A stretch of 64,000 nt of DNA from Prionace glauca (taxonomy: Eukaryota; Chordata; Chondrichthyes; Carcharhiniformes; Carcharhinidae). Of the stretch, positions 11,590 through 23,602 are shown in pieces (the first letter of the stretch is position 1; each line of letters begins with the position of its first letter). Where the stretch lies: the NCBI GenBank assembly GCA_037974335.1, contig CM075760.1, forward strand, positions 16,789,059-16,853,058. The letters are read 5' to 3'. The notes under the pieces were generated by a model. The model worked only from the letters and a program-made list of their open reading frames with translations. It did not search any database and was not told the origin of the DNA. A program made the translations under genes and the position numbers.

Positions 11590-11745
11590 TTTTATTTCAC
11601 TTTATTCTTCCATGGGACGTGGGGGTCTCTGGAAAGAACAACATTTATTTCCTGTGCTTAATTCCTTTTCAGCTGAGTGGTGTGTTAGGGCATCTCAGAA
11701 GGCATTGCCCAGTTATATATATGGCGGTCCATCTTGAGTTACACG
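11590..11745 (-). mobile_element. LINE 3' end fragment
   Basis: Plus strand starts CATGGGACGTGGGGGTCTCT and continues like the reverse complement of the LINE end at 13,000-13,250 (ACAACATTTATTTCC, then TTCAGCTGAG). Confidence 0.5.
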
Positions 11746-11875
11746 CTGCTGAGACCAAGTAGGGATGGCAGATGTCCTTCACTGGGGAATCAGAGGGTTA
11801 TCTCGTCGCTATCAGTATGAATCAAAATTTATTGATTGAATTCAAATTCCACCTGCTGCCATGGTCGGATTTAAT

Positions 11876-11907
11876 CTCAATTTAATTTAATTTAATTTAA
11901 TTTAATT
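11876..11907. repeat. (TTTAA)n microsatellite
   Basis: About six uninterrupted TTTAA units, at the 3' side of the minus-strand LINE that follows. Confidence 0.9.
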
Positions 11908-12455
11908 CCAGAGATTCACCACCCTTTGAGTGAAGAAGTTCCTCCTCAACTCCATTCTAAACTGCCGCCCCCCCCCCCCCCTTATCTTGAGGCTGTGCCC
12001 TCTAGTCCTACTGTCTTTTTTGAGCGGGAAGAGTCTCTCCACTTCTATCCTATCCATCCCCTTCATTATCTTATCGTCTCTATAAGATCCCCCCTCATCC
12101 TTCTAAATTCCAACCAGTACAGACCCAGTCTATTCAGCCTCTCTTCAAAGTTCAACCCTCTCATCTCCGGTATCAGCCGAGTGACCCCCCTCTGCACTCC
12201 CTCCAAGGCCAAAATATCTTTGCGCAGGTGCGGCGCCCAAAACTGCACACAGTACTCCAGCTGCGGCCTCGCCAGTACCCTGTACAGTTGCAGCAAGACC
12301 TCCCTACTTTTATATCCTTTCCCCCTCGCTATGAAGGCCAGCATTCCATTCGCCTTCCTGATCACGTGCTGCACCTGCCGGCTGGGTTTTTGCGACTCAT
12401 GCACAAGGACCCCCAGGTGCCTCTGCACCGTAGCATGCTGCAGTTTTTCGCCCTA
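11908..12455 (-). mobile_element. CR1-like LINE, 5'-truncated ORF2 C-terminus
   Basis: The minus strand encodes the post-RT part of a CR1/Jockey-type ORF2: LGVLVHES, RKANGMLAFI, LEYCVQFWAP, KDILALEGVQRGVTRLIPEM and RRMRGDLIET. The same family is at 44,122-44,645. It lacks RT and endonuclease. A run of 14 C (about 11,967-11,980) interrupts the C-terminus. Confidence 0.85.
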
Positions 12456-12534
12456 GAAAAAGTGATTATTTATTTTTGAGAATTTATTTATTTATTTTTG
12501 TGAATTTTTACTATTTATTTTTGTGAATGGAGAA

Positions 12535-13250
12535 TTATTGGTAATATTCGCGTCAGGCGATGACCACCTCCAAAAATGTGGAATCTGACCGTTGCCCCTT
12601 GTCACTCAATGATATTGCAACACTGAATCAACAACTATCAACATCTTCGAGGTTACCATTGGGTAATCGCTGTGTTAGCTGGGTATATTCATGCTCCAGC
12701 TGGAATATCAGCTCAGCCTGCTGTGAGTAACCCACCCCCTAACTCCCCAAACCTGTGCACCACCTGCACGACACATATTAGGGGACAAAAATGGTTCTCT
12801 CCACTTACTTGAATAGGTACAGTTCAAACAACATTCAAAAATCTTCATCCCATTCAGGCCAAAGCAGCCGGCTTGACAGGAATAACACTCCCTCCTCCAC
12901 ACAGAGCATCATTATGTACCATCTACAAGTTTCACTTCCGAACCTCACCAAGGCTCCTTAAAAAGCCACACGGTGGGTTGCTATTTGCAAGAACAGGGTA
13001 ACAGTTACCAGGAAATATCACCTGTAAGTTCCCCTCCAAGTTAGTCATATACCTGATGTGGAAATATATCATCCTTCCATCACTGTCGCGGGACCGAGAT
13101 CCCAGAACTGCCTCTGTAACAGGACCGTATGGGTATCTACACCACAGGGTCTGCAGCAATTCAAGAAGGTAGCTTACCACCAGTTTACTAAAGACAATGA
13201 GGAATAGGCAACAAATACTGACTAGGCCAGCAACGTCCATATCCCTTAAA
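12535..13250 (+). mobile_element. Non-LTR retrotransposon 3' portion (second LINE family)
   Basis: Plus-strand landmarks in order: GGCGATGACCACCTCCAA, CACTGAATCAACAACTATCA, GTAACCCACCCCCTAACTC, GTACCATCTACAAG, CACCAAGGCTCCTT, AAGTTCCCCTCCAAGT, CTGCAGCAATTCAAGAAGG and GCAACAAATACTGACTAGG. They match the post-RT region and 3' end of the LINE whose RT part is at 19,330-20,140. Too many changes for a frame. Confidence 0.65.
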
Positions 13251-13254
13251 TTAA

Positions 13255-13860
13255 AACATCAACATATCAATGTTTATGAATGGATGATAACTAATGAACA
13301 CAGTTGGGCATCTTTGTAAATGGATGGCAACTGATGGAAATAAATATCAACTTTCTGAACATTTATGACCTTCTCTTTCTCTGCCAGAAGATAGGTTCCA
13401 TTCCACAGGGGATTCATGATTCAGAAACATCACACTATCCGAAGACAAGGCCGACAGAAGAGATGGCAACATCTGTAGGTGTATCTCAATCTTAACATTA
13501 CGGGACAGGCCTTTGATAGGATGACAATTGTGTTACTCATCTGCTTGAAGACCGGGATTAACCTGAAGCGCAGTTTATGTTGGGAGATATACATATTATA
13601 CCCATACATGGATGAATCTCAGTAAGACATTCGATACTAACATCAGGTCAGAGACGACACATTTCGGGGAACTAAGCTCTCCATCAGAAAATTCTCAGTC
13701 TCATTTATGACACAGAAAAGGACAATTTACAACACAACTGATAGCTTATGGACAACACTTAGGGTTGAATCAACCTCTCAAAAATTGTCCTCCTCAGTCA
13801 TCAACAAATGTGAAATGTGAAGAAAAGACACCAAGCTAAAATGAATAGAGCAAAGAAGAA
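13255..13860. other. Gene-free stretch
   Basis: No repeat family, RNA or coding feature recognised. Confidence 0.4.
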
Positions 13861-13861
13861 A

Positions 13862-14180
13862 AAACAAAGAACAAAGAACAACACAGCACAGGAAACAGGC
13901 CCCTCGGCCCAACGAGCTCACACTGCCATCTTAACAATGCGTTTTTCCTCCTCCACCCTTGACCCGTGTCTATGCTAATGGTACCCCCATTGGAAACCAG
14001 ATTAAGGGGAGAATAATTTAGGGACAATTTATTACACCAATCAACCGAAGAGCACATCTTTGGGGTGTGGGAGGAAACCGGAACACCCAGAGGAAACTCA
14101 CGCAACCACAGGGAGAAGGCGCAAATTCCCACAGACACTGGCCTAAATCCATGTATCTGCACAGCCAACAGTGATAGTCA
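13862..14180 (-). mobile_element. HE1-like SINE
   Basis: Minus-strand head with GCACCACAACAGCTCAGTGA, middle GTGGTTGCGTGAGTTTCCTC, CCACACCCCAAAGATGTGCT, and 3' part GTTGGGCCGAGGGGCCTGTT. It is a close relative of the SINE at 14,872-15,200. Confidence 0.75.
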
Positions 14181-14394
14181 CTGAGCTGTTGTGGTGCCCA
14201 TCTGCTGGTCCAGTTTTAAGCATACACAAACGACGCAAAGTACTAGGCCACTCTCGAAACATCCAAGAGCAGCCCACACACGACCCACAGTGTGCATGCC
14301 CCTCGTTTGACAACAAAGTGGACCGACACACTTGTGGAGTGAAAGAGAAAAATATCAACACGTGTAGCATTAGATTTCCAGGAACTTCCTGAGG

Positions 14395-14870
14395 CTCTGA
14401 TCCTTATTAAAACCATCTCCTATAACCCTCCATCCCTAATTTGCTCATGTGTCTATCTAAGTAAACCTTAAACAAGTCCAGCGTGCCTGCCTCCACCATC
14501 CTACTTGGCAGTGCATTCCATACCCCCACGACCCTCTGTGTGAAAAACCTCCCTCTAGCATCCAAATCCCTCACCTTAAGTCATTGTCCCCTCGTGATAT
14601 TTGTCTCCAATCTAGGAAAAAGCCTGCCACTGTTTACTCTATCTATACCCTTCTTGGTTTTATACACCTCTATTAGATCCACCCTCAATCTCCGTCTTTC
14701 TAAGGAAAACAGCTCCAGTTTACCAAATCTTTCCTCATAACCCAGTCCTTCCATACCAGGCAGCATCCTGGTAAACCTCCTCTGCGCTCTCTCCAGGGTT
14801 TCCACGTCCTTCCTGTAGTCAGGTGACCAGAACTGGACGCAGTACTCCAAATGCGGTCTAACCAACGTTC
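14395..14870 (-). mobile_element. CR1-like LINE ORF2 C-terminus
   Basis: Minus strand encodes TLVRPHLEYCVQFWSPDYRK, ETLERAQRRFTRMLPGMEG and RRRLRVDLIEVYKT, i.e. the region after the RT domain of a CR1/Jockey-type LINE. It is fused to the SINE at 14,872. Confidence 0.85.
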
Positions 14871-14871
14871 T

Positions 14872-15200
14872 GGAACAAAGAAGAACAAGGAACAACCCAG
14901 CACGGGAAACAGGCCCTTCGGCCCAACGAGCCTGCGCCGCCATTTCAACAAAGCATTTTCCTACACCTACCCTGCCCCGTGTGTATGCGAATGGTACCCC
15001 TAATGTAGCCAGATTCAGGGGAGAATAGTGTAGGGTCAATTTGGTAAAACCAATCAGCCTAAGAGCGTATCTTTGGGGTGTGGGAGGAAACCGGAGCGCC
15101 CGGAGGAAACCCACGCAACCTCAGGGAGAATGCGCAAACTCCCACAGACACAGGCCCAAATCCATGTATCTACACAGCTAGCAGTGCTAGTCACTGAGCT
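14872..15200 (-). mobile_element. HE1-like SINE
   Basis: Reverse complement shows GTGGGTTTCCTCCGGGCGCT, CCACACCCCAAAGATACGCT and CGTTGGGCCGAAGGGCCTG. Its 5' two-thirds match the last bases of the window (63,920-64,000) in mirror orientation. Confidence 0.8.
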
Positions 15201-15509
15201 GTTGTGGTGCCCGTCTGCTGGTCCAGGTTTAAGCACACACACCGACACGAAGTACTAGGCCACTCTCGAAACCTCCAAGAGCAGCCCACGCACGACCCAC
15301 CGTGTGCATGCCCCTCGTTTGACAACAAGGTGGACCAACACCTGCGGATTAAAAGAGACAAAACATTAACATGTAATACTACATTTCCAGTGTCGTCCCG
15401 AGGCTCTACCCGTTTTTAATACCATCTACTATAACCGTCCATCCCTGCTTCGCTCATGTGTCTATCTAAGTAAACCTTAAACAACTCCAACGTGCCTGCC
15501 TCCACCACC

Positions 15510-17055
15510 AGTTCTGTACAACTGTAGCATTGGACGCCAACTCTTATATTCTATACCCCTTCCTATAAAGGCTAGCATACCTTAAGCTTTCTTCGCCTGA
15601 GTTGCCACCTTCAAAGACTTGTGAAGTTGCACTCCCAGGTCCCTCTGCATTTCTATACACTTAATAGGTCTACCCTTTATCATGTAACTCCCCTCTACAT
15701 TATTCCTTCCAAAATGCATCACCTCGCATTTATCAGGATTAAATTCCATCTATTTATCTGCCCAATATACCAGCCTATCTATATCCTGCTGTATTGCCAG
15801 ACACTGCTCCTCACTGCCCGCCAGTCCTGCCATCTTTGTGTCATCTGCAAATTTGCTGATCACACCATGTACGCCCTGTTCCAAGACATTTATATATATT
15901 ACGAATAGAAGAGGTCCCAGTACTGAGCCCTGTGACACACTACTGGTGACAGACCTCCAGCTAGAAAAGGACCCATCCACTATTACTCTCTGTCTCCTGT
16001 TAACTAGCCAGTTTTCAATCCATCTAGATACTTTTCCCTGTATCCCATGAGCCTTAACCTTTTCAACCAACCCACCATGAGGGACTTTGTCAAACGCCTT
16101 ACTGAAATCCATATAGACGACATCAACGGCTTGTCCTTCGTCAACCGTTTTTGTCACCTCCTCAAAACATTCTACCAGACTCGTAAGGCAAGATCTCCCC
16201 TTAACAAAGCCATGCTGCGTATCCCTAATCAGATCGCAACCCTCCACATGCTGATACATCCTATCCCTAAGAATTTATTCCAACAACTTTCCTACCACTG
16301 CCTATAATTACCAGGGTTATCCCGACTGCCCTTTTTAAACAACGGTACCACATTATCTACCCTCCAGTCCTCTGGGACCTCACCTGTGTCCAAAGAAGAG
16401 ACAAAGATTTGCGTCAGAGGCCTAGCAATTTCATCTCTCATCTCCCTAAGCAGCCTGGGATAATTGCCATCAGGCCCCGGAGTTTTATCAGTTTTTATGC
16501 TGCCTAAAAACCCTAGCACTTCTTCTCTCGTAATGGATATTTCCTTCAACTGGTCTACAGTTCCCTCCAAGACAGTACAAGACACCAAGCCCCTCTCCTT
16601 CGTGAATACCGACGCAAAGTATTCATTCAGGATCTTCCCCATTCCTTCAGACTCTATGCACAGTTCCCCTCCTTTGTCCCTCAGAGGGCCGATTTTCCCT
16701 CTAACCACCCTGTTGTTCCTGATATAAGAGTAAAATGCCTTTGGATTTCCCTTAATCCTATCCGCCAAAGCCATTTTATGCCCCCTTTTCGCCCTTCTAA
16801 CTCCCCTTTTGAGCTCCCTCCTGCTCTCTCTATATTCCTCCAGTGCTCTTCCCGTTCCCAGTTGCTTAGACCTAACATATGCCTCCCTCTTCTTCCTGAC
16901 CAAGTCCTCAATATCCCCTGCAATCCACAGCTCTCTAATCCTACCTTTCCTATCCTTCCTCTTAACCGGGACATGTCTTTCCTGCAACCTTTTCAGTTTT
17001 CCCTTGAAAGCCTCCCACTTGCCGACCGTGGACATGTGTTTACTGTGATTCTAAC
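15510..17055 (-). mobile_element. CR1-like LINE, RT region (left palindrome arm)
   Basis: Minus strand, from the upstream linker (KGNPKAFYSYIRNNR) through RT: TDKTPGPDG, DWRVDNVVPLFKKGS, DVVYMDFSKAFDKVPHG, SQGSVLGPLLF and the catalytic box FADDTK, then WADK followed by a stop also present in the right-arm copy. The reading frame breaks between the NPGNY motif (near 16,300) and the next segment (16,259). The endonuclease domain is absent and the C-terminus is deleted near 15,510. It is a dead copy. Confidence 0.9.
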
Positions 17056-17504
17056 TTTTCTATTGGAAATGGAAGGATGCCGGTTTTAATTGTGATGTTG
17101 ATTTGTAAATTATATGAAATTTATCAGACAACACACAAAGACGCACACACACATATTCTGTCGTTCCCACTCTTCCCCACAAATTGTTTCCCTTTCACAC
17201 ACACACACACACACACACGTTTTCTTTTAACTTAAAACTACATCTTGGCTTCCTGGGAGCCTTCAGAGACCCAACTAAATTTCAAATGGAATGAGGAACA
17301 TTTTCCCTAACGCCACGTTTGCTGAGGTGGACATTAAAGGTCCTGTGGTCTCCAATAGCTCCCTGGGCAACATCCCTCCTTTTAACCAAAATCAACAAAA
17401 ATACATTCCCATGGATTGAGCCATTTTCATCTGATACTGCCCTGGCAACATCGGAACATAACCACAGGCGTAGGCCACTCAGGTCCTCGAACTGGCCCCA
17501 CCAT
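17056..17504. other. Unassigned arm sequence with a (CA)n tract
   Basis: Short CA repeat at 17,200-17,219. 17,280-17,440 is well kept in the other arm (61,680-61,825) but its frames do not resemble a known protein. Confidence 0.4.
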
Positions 17505-17861
17505 TTACAAACATAGAACCCTACAGTGCAGAAACAGGCCCTTCGGCCCATCGAGTCTGCACCGAACACAATCCCACCCAGACCCTATCCCCATATCCCT
17601 ACACATTTACCTGCTAATCCCTCTAACCTACACATCCCAGGACACTAAGGGGCAATTTTAGCATAGCCAATGAACCTAATATGCACATCTTTGGACTGTG
17701 GGAGGAAACCGGAGCACCTGGAGAATACCCACGCAGACACGAGGAGAATGTGCAAACTCCACACAGGCAGTGACCCGAGCCGGGAATCGAACCCAGGACC
17801 CTGGAGCTGTGAAGCAGCAGTGCTAACCACTGTGCTACCGTGCCGCCATGATCTTATTTAA
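17505..17861 (-). mobile_element. HE1-like SINE, full length, left arm only
   Basis: Minus strand: head GGCACGGTAGCACAGTGGTT, B box GGGTTCGATTCC, CGGGTGCTCC-type middle, 3' end ATGGGCCGAAGGGCCTGTTT and a final GGGTTCTATG. The right arm reads straight through the site (about 61,590-61,600), so it inserted after the arms separated. Flanks share ATTTA, a possible short target duplication. Confidence 0.9.
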
Positions 17862-17869
17862 TAAGATCA

Positions 17870-18640
17870 TGGCTGATCTGTGGCTGAATCCATTTTGGCT
17901 TCGCTCAGTCCATATCTCTTGATACACCTGTTCAATTAAAGAAGACCTCAGACTTATATGTAACAATTGTACCAGCTCCCACCGGCAATTGCCGAAGAGA
18001 GTTCCAATCATTCACCTCTCTCGACATGTACTAATGTTTTCTATCAACTCTCCTGAAAGGCCTTTCCCTATTTTTTTCAACTATGGCCTTTTAACCTCGA
18101 ACCTTCAACTAATGGAAACAATCCTTCCCTGTAGGTATTTCATTGGTTTCTATCAGAACAGCCCTCAACCTTCTGAATTCGAGAGAAAAATGTCTAAATT
18201 CGTCTGATCTCTCCTCGCAACTTGCGTTGAACTCCGTCCAGGGTCAACATTTTTCCAAAGATATGTTGCCCATACTTGCTCACAGTACTCTAATTGGGGT
18301 GGAACAAGGATTGTGCACAATTGGAGCACAACATCTGCCTCCGTATCCCCCAGTCCTTTGGATATGGAGGGAGGCATTCCATTGGTCTTAATGATTATTT
18401 TCTGCAGCAGATCGTGACATTTTAAGAAACTATGTGCCGAACCCCAAATCCTATTTGGCATCCATTAAATTTAGCGTTGTCCCTTCTACAAATTATATCT
18501 TGATCATTTGGATATTTGACTCTTTGTCCCATAATCTAAGCCCTTAATGAATATTGTAAATAATTGAGGCCCCAGACAGATTCCTGCCGTACACCACTTC
18601 ATCTGCATAATTCAGCAACGGACAGGTACAATTCATTGCA
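17870..18640 (-). mobile_element. Decayed CR1-like LINE C-terminus
   Basis: Minus strand holds the tail GATCAGCCATG-TTATTAA, and further in KTNGMPPSISKGLG, TILVPPQLEYCEQVWATYL. It matches the post-RT region of CR1-type ORF2 in broken frames. Mirror copy at 60,835-61,600. Confidence 0.7.
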
Positions 18641-19330
18641 CCATAAATTTTGGCACCTTGCAGAAGAGGAAGTAATATTACATTAATGGATGTGAATTCT
18701 TGTTACATTGATACCACAGATCATACCTGACAATGATATTTTCACACTAACTGTAATTACAAAGTATTGCCAGCAGATGGAAATAAATCTTGGTGGGTTA
18801 CATTACATGAAGCATGAACTGCTGCAATACACTGGACACTGCATCTGTTCATTTTGAATTGGCCTCCATATGTATATATGTTAGAATGGACCCCGTCCAT
18901 GATTATAATATATTATAACATATAGCAGCTGTTTAAACTGGTATTGCACCAGTACATAACAATGTATACATCACACAATCACCTTGATTCGAATTTTTCC
19001 AGGTAGGATCTAACTTTGCACTTCTGCCACGTACAGTTCTGAATGGTGGTGGACATTAAAGCAATTAACCGCAGCTGGAGCCTCAAATAAAACCTCAATT
19101 CTTAATGATGTGAGAGCTCAGCAAATGGAGAAGAACAAAACTGAAACAATTGCTACAATCTTCCGCCAGAAGTGCCGAGAGGATTTTCCATCTCGGCCTC
19201 CTCCTGAGGTCCCCAGCATCACAGATGCCAGTTTCCAAACAGTTCAATGCCTTTCACAGGATAAGATTGAAACAGGAGTAGGCCATTCGAGCCCGGGAGC
19301 CCGCTCCACCATGCAATATGACCATGATTG
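18641..19330. other. Unassigned arm sequence
   Basis: Conserved in the mirror arm (about 59,925-60,830) but without recognised coding or RNA features. 19,260-19,335 (ACAGGAGTAGGCCATTCGAG) is a reversed LINE-tail scrap. Confidence 0.4.
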
Positions 19331-20140
19331 ATCTATGGCCTAACCCTATGCTGAAGAGGTTGGACACTGCAAGGATTATTGGTCCTGACAATATTTCAGC
19401 AATAATAATGATGATTTGTGCTCTGGAGCGAGCTGCGCCCCGGCCAATCTATTAAAGTATAGCTACATCACTATCACATACCCAACAGTGTGGAAAATTA
19501 GCAGGCATGCTCTATCGCAGAAGGAAGGGCAAATACATCCCGGCCAATTATCGTCCAATGCGATCTCACTCGATCAAAATAATAGAAAGTATCGAGGATC
19601 AACCGATCAGTAATAATAATAATAATAATAATAATCTACTCAATGAAGCTCAGTCTGGGTTCCACTAGGAGCACTCGGTTCCAGAAATCATTTAAACTTA
19701 GTCCAAATATAGTGGAAATAGCTGTTTTAATGAGGTGAGAGTGCCCACCCTCCACATCAACACAACACTTGACCGATGATGGCATCAAGAACCCTGAGCC
19801 AATCTGCAGTCAATGGGGATCCGGGGGTAAACATTCCACTGGCTTCAGTCACACCGAGTACAGAGTAAGGTGGATGGGGCTGTTGAAAGCCAATCAGCTC
19901 AGTCCCAGGGTATTGCTGCAGGAACTCCTCAGGATAGTGTGGCCTCATCTTCACCCTTCATTAGAAGGTCAGAAGTGGGATGTTCACTAATGATTGCACA
20001 CTGTTCAGCACATTCGCGACTCCTCAGATACTGGAGCAGTCCGCGTCCATATGCAGCAAGACTTAGTACACATTCAGGCTTTGGTTGAGGAGGGGAGAGT
20101 AACATTCACGCCACACAGTGTCAGACAATGACCTTCTTCA
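19330..20140 (+). mobile_element. Decayed non-LTR retrotransposon RT region (second LINE family)
   Basis: Plus strand: CCCAACAGTGTGGAAAATTA, CGGCCAATTATCGTCCAATG (encoding the NYRP motif), GCTCAGTCTGGGTTCCACTA, AGCCAATCAGCTCAGTCCCA and ACTAATGATTGCACACTGTT (where the RT active site would be). An (AAT)n tract of nine units lies at 19,610-19,635. Broken in all frames. Mirror copy 59,150-59,920. Confidence 0.75.
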
Positions 20141-20149
20141 AGGAAGAGA

Positions 20150-20400
20150 GATACCTGGCATGGGTCACTATCTGTACGGAGTCTGCACGTTCTCCCCGTG
20201 TCTATATGGGTTTCTTCCGGGTGCTCCGCTTTCCTCCCATAGTCCAAAAGACGCCCTGGTTAGGGTGCATTGGGCCGTGCTAAATTCTCCCTCAGTGTAA
20301 CCCGAACAGATGCTGGAATGTGGCGACTCGGGAATTTTCACAGTAACTTCATTGCAGTGTTAACACAAAGTTATTTGTGACGAATGAACACATTTAACAT
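20150..20400 (+). mobile_element. HE1-like SINE, head lost
   Basis: ATCTGTACGGAGTCTGCACG, TCTCCCCGTGTCTATATGGG, CCGGGTGCTCCGCTTTCCTC and a distinct 3' end TTTTCACAGTAACTTCATTG followed by TTATTTGTGACGAA. Shared with the mirror arm (58,885-59,110). Confidence 0.8.
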
Positions 20401-20401
20401 T

Positions 20402-21400
20402 TGGGACCCTGCGGTACCCCACTGTTGTCTGACCGTCACTCGGAAGAACACCTATTTATTTCCACTCTCTGTTTCTTATATGTCAATGAATTCTATACCG
20501 AGGCCAACATATTACTCCCCATCTCACGTGCTTTCATTGGGCCTACCAATATTTTATGAAGAGCCTTCTGAAATATCTTCTGAAAGTGCAAATACACCAC
20601 GTAAACTGGTTGCATCCCTCCCCCTCCCTGCCCGAAAGAACCCCCACTTCCCCCATCCCCACCTATTATTTACACCCTTAAAAAATGCAAGTAGTTTTGT
20701 TAAGATAAACATGTCTTTCTTAAACCCATACTGATTTCATCAAACTCCGTCCATGCTTTCCAAATATTTTCCTATCATGGATTTGATAACAATCTCTAAC
20801 TGATGCTGAAATCAGTCTGTAATTTATCAGTTTTATTCTCTCTTTCTCTGTATATATCGGGGTTACATTACCTGTAGGAACTGTTTCGGCCTGTATAGAA
20901 TTTTAGAAGATGGGCAGCAATGTATCTAACATTGGCCCATTTCCTTCCATATTCTGGGATTACCAGGCCCGAGTGACCAACCAGAATTTCACCCTATTAT
21001 TTTCCCCAGAATGATTTTACTAATACTGGTTTCCCTCAATACCGTCTTACAACTACCCCCTTGGTTCCCGAACATTTCTGGGATGAATCTTGTGTGAAGG
21101 TAGTGTCAAACTTAGAGTTCTATTCATTCAATATTTCTTTATTCCCCAATATACATTCCCTGGATTCGGGCTCTAAGGAATTTACATTTAACTTAACCAA
21201 TCCTTCTCTCTTCAGATATTGATATAAACGGTTCTAATAAATTTTTATGTTCCCTGCAATTTTACTCCCATTTTCTATTTCCCCCTCGATTATTTGGACT
21301 TTTTTTTGTTGAATTTTAAACATCTCTGAAAACTCAGGCTTGTTCCTTCTTCTGGTAATTTTATCTATCTTTTAACTAAGAAGTAACATTTCCTCCCCTG
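20402..21400 (-). mobile_element. Decayed LINE RT region
   Basis: Plus strand reads GGGACCCTGCGGTACCCCAC, CACGTGCTTTCATTGGGCCT, GCAAATACACCACGTAAACT, GGGGTTACATTACCTGTAGG and ACTAATACTGGTTTCCCTCA, the reverse complement of a CR1-type RT domain. Mirror copy 57,880-58,870. Confidence 0.75.
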
Positions 21401-21419
21401 AAAGACATCCGAGAAAAAG

Positions 21420-23600
21420 ATGAGCTTTGACCATATATGATTTTCACGGTAACTTCATTACAGTGTGAATGTAAACCCATTTGTGACGAAGAAATAAACT
21501 TCAAACCTTTAAATACACACGATGTCTTTATCAATAAACTGAGCTGAAATTCCTCAGCTGCCAGGGTGGAACTGGAACTCCTGTCCCAAGCTTCTGGAAT
21601 ACTAGCTTAATAATGATATTGCTATACTACCCCCGAGACTGAAATATCACCACATTTATTAATGGAATAATTGAACATTCAGTACTGGGTCACAGGTTGG
21701 ATCGCGAGGTATCTTGTGGGAATTTAATACATTACCATTTGACTCAGAAATGATGTTGTTTCCTTTCTGAACTGATCACAGATGTGTTTTGGCATGATGA
21801 CATTTACCTCAGTGCGCCTAAAGTCTGAGATCTATGTCCAATATTACACTATACATTTATAGCACGAATACATTACAAATTAATTTATGCTACATTAGGT
21901 TATTTCTCCAGTTATGTACACTGAACCATCTCTCTATTTATGAAACAGTAGTTCCTCTCTATTAGTGCTAGAGTAGATCACGGATCTGATCCTATTACAT
22001 CTGATCCCATCTCTGTTAATATTAAACAGGATATGCATATTTACATCCATCTCTGTTAATTCAACATATGACCATGTATATTTTGCCTGGCATTTAACTG
22101 TCAGAAGGAAGTCTTCTCCTGGCCTTGAATCTTATTCTGACAGAATGACAGTGATTCATGGGAATCCATGTAAAAGTTCCATCAATTCATGAAATGACAA
22201 GGGGGAACAGGTGAGGTAGAGAAGGTCATATCGGGCTTGACGTTAAGCGTGTATAAACTGCACTATCAGAACAACTGAACACTTGGTTTGGTTCCCTCAG
22301 AACTGAACAGTTTATGGGAGATTTAGTACAGACGCTCAAAGTGATGAATGAGAATGTTTTACTCATTAGAAAGAGACTGTAAGCCACTGGCAAGAGGGCA
22401 GTATACAGAAGATTGATTAGAACACACTAGGATATGTCTCTTTATGCACTGAATGTGACTCAAATGATTCATTATTTCAACAGATCTTATATTTGTTTAC
22501 ATTGCATAAAATGCCGCTTTATTTATTACTCCTATTTGTGTTGTACCAGAGCCAGTCTTTAATTATATGACAGTAGGCCTTGTCTGTTTTTACACTACAT
22601 TCGGTTATTTCTCTCGTTATGCCACTCTCGGCCATCTCTCTATTTATGCTGCATTAGATCCTCTCAATTAATACGACAGTAGACCACGGATCTGTTCATA
22701 TTTCATCAGATCTCATCTCTTTTTTATATTACACGGGATTTGTCTCTTTGAATGACACCAACATCTGTCTCTGTTAATCGAACATACGACCTTGAACATG
22801 TTGCCTGCCGAGATATTATCAATCCCGATATAATATGGGTGTGCCTGTCTGACACTAATCATTCTTGATTGGAGCAGTAAGTTTAATTTTTACTAATTTC
22901 GATAAGTAGCTGCGAGAAATATCTAATTGCTCTGTTATTGTATGAGTAATATTCCGTTTGAACAATTTCTCAGTGATTCACTGGTGTTCGGGGACAGGTC
23001 AATATCTGAATAATCGTACAGTGCTCATTCCAATATCTTCAAGCAACCACCGTTGTGATACATTTTATTAGTTGAATATTGCACTGCACTGTGTCAATTT
23101 GACATAGATTTCAGAGATAAAGATTGACCTGTCTTATTTAAAGCATCCAACAGATTCACTGACAGTGTGAGACAGAATTCTGTACTCGCAATATCGCCAG
23201 ATGGGCTCCCACTGGCTAAATATCTATCCACTCATTAATTACTTAACTGTTTCAGGGAGAAATAAAACGAAATCGCCACAGAACGAGTGTTGACAGTTAG
23301 GTTATGTTTGAATAGAATTATATATTCTGTAATTTGTATTGTTACCTTCGAAATTATTTTTCACTTTCGGGTGTCTTCATCTGCCTACGCCTAAGCTTTG
23401 TAATTCCCTCCCTAAGTCTCCTTATTTCACTTTCCTCGTCTCAGTCAATCCATAAAACAGTCCCTGTATTGGCCATCCTTTCAGTCACCTGTTCAAATAT
23501 CTCGTTGGTCAAAAGCAAGATGCTGTGGGTGCCCGAGATCCGAACAGAAAATGCTAGAAACACTCAATGGTTCATTCTTCATCAGTGGAATGGTTTACGG
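21420..23600. repeat. Decayed short tandem repeats with TCTCTGTTTATATTACA core
   Basis: At 21,840-22,130, 22,480-22,830 and 23,690-24,010 the phrase 'atctctgttaatatta-ac-' recurs every 30-50 bp with heavy change. The gaps between are unassigned. No gene. Mirror region 55,650-57,880. Confidence 0.5.
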
Positions 23601-23602
23601 CT

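Larger units (their letters stand above)
8555..11880. repeat. Old duplication, copy 2 (V pseudogene block)
   Basis: Second copy of the V-plus-flank block described at 194-2,820, lengthened by inserted repeats (8,581-8,738; 9,000-9,290; 9,735-10,315; 11,590-11,745). Synteny is kept in the same orientation. Confidence 0.75.
13862..15510. repeat. Tandem duplication of a SINE + LINE block, offset about 1.0 kb
   Basis: The order SINE, spacer, LINE end occurs twice in a row: GCTGTTGTGGTGCCC at 14,185 and 15,198, GACAACAA-GTGGACC at about 14,310 and 15,320, and TCATGTGTCTATCTAAGTAA at 14,445 and 15,455. In the second copy about 0.4 kb of the LINE C-terminus is missing and the LINE body is joined directly to its last segment at about 15,510. 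The mirror arm at 63,600 has the same junction. Confidence 0.8.
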
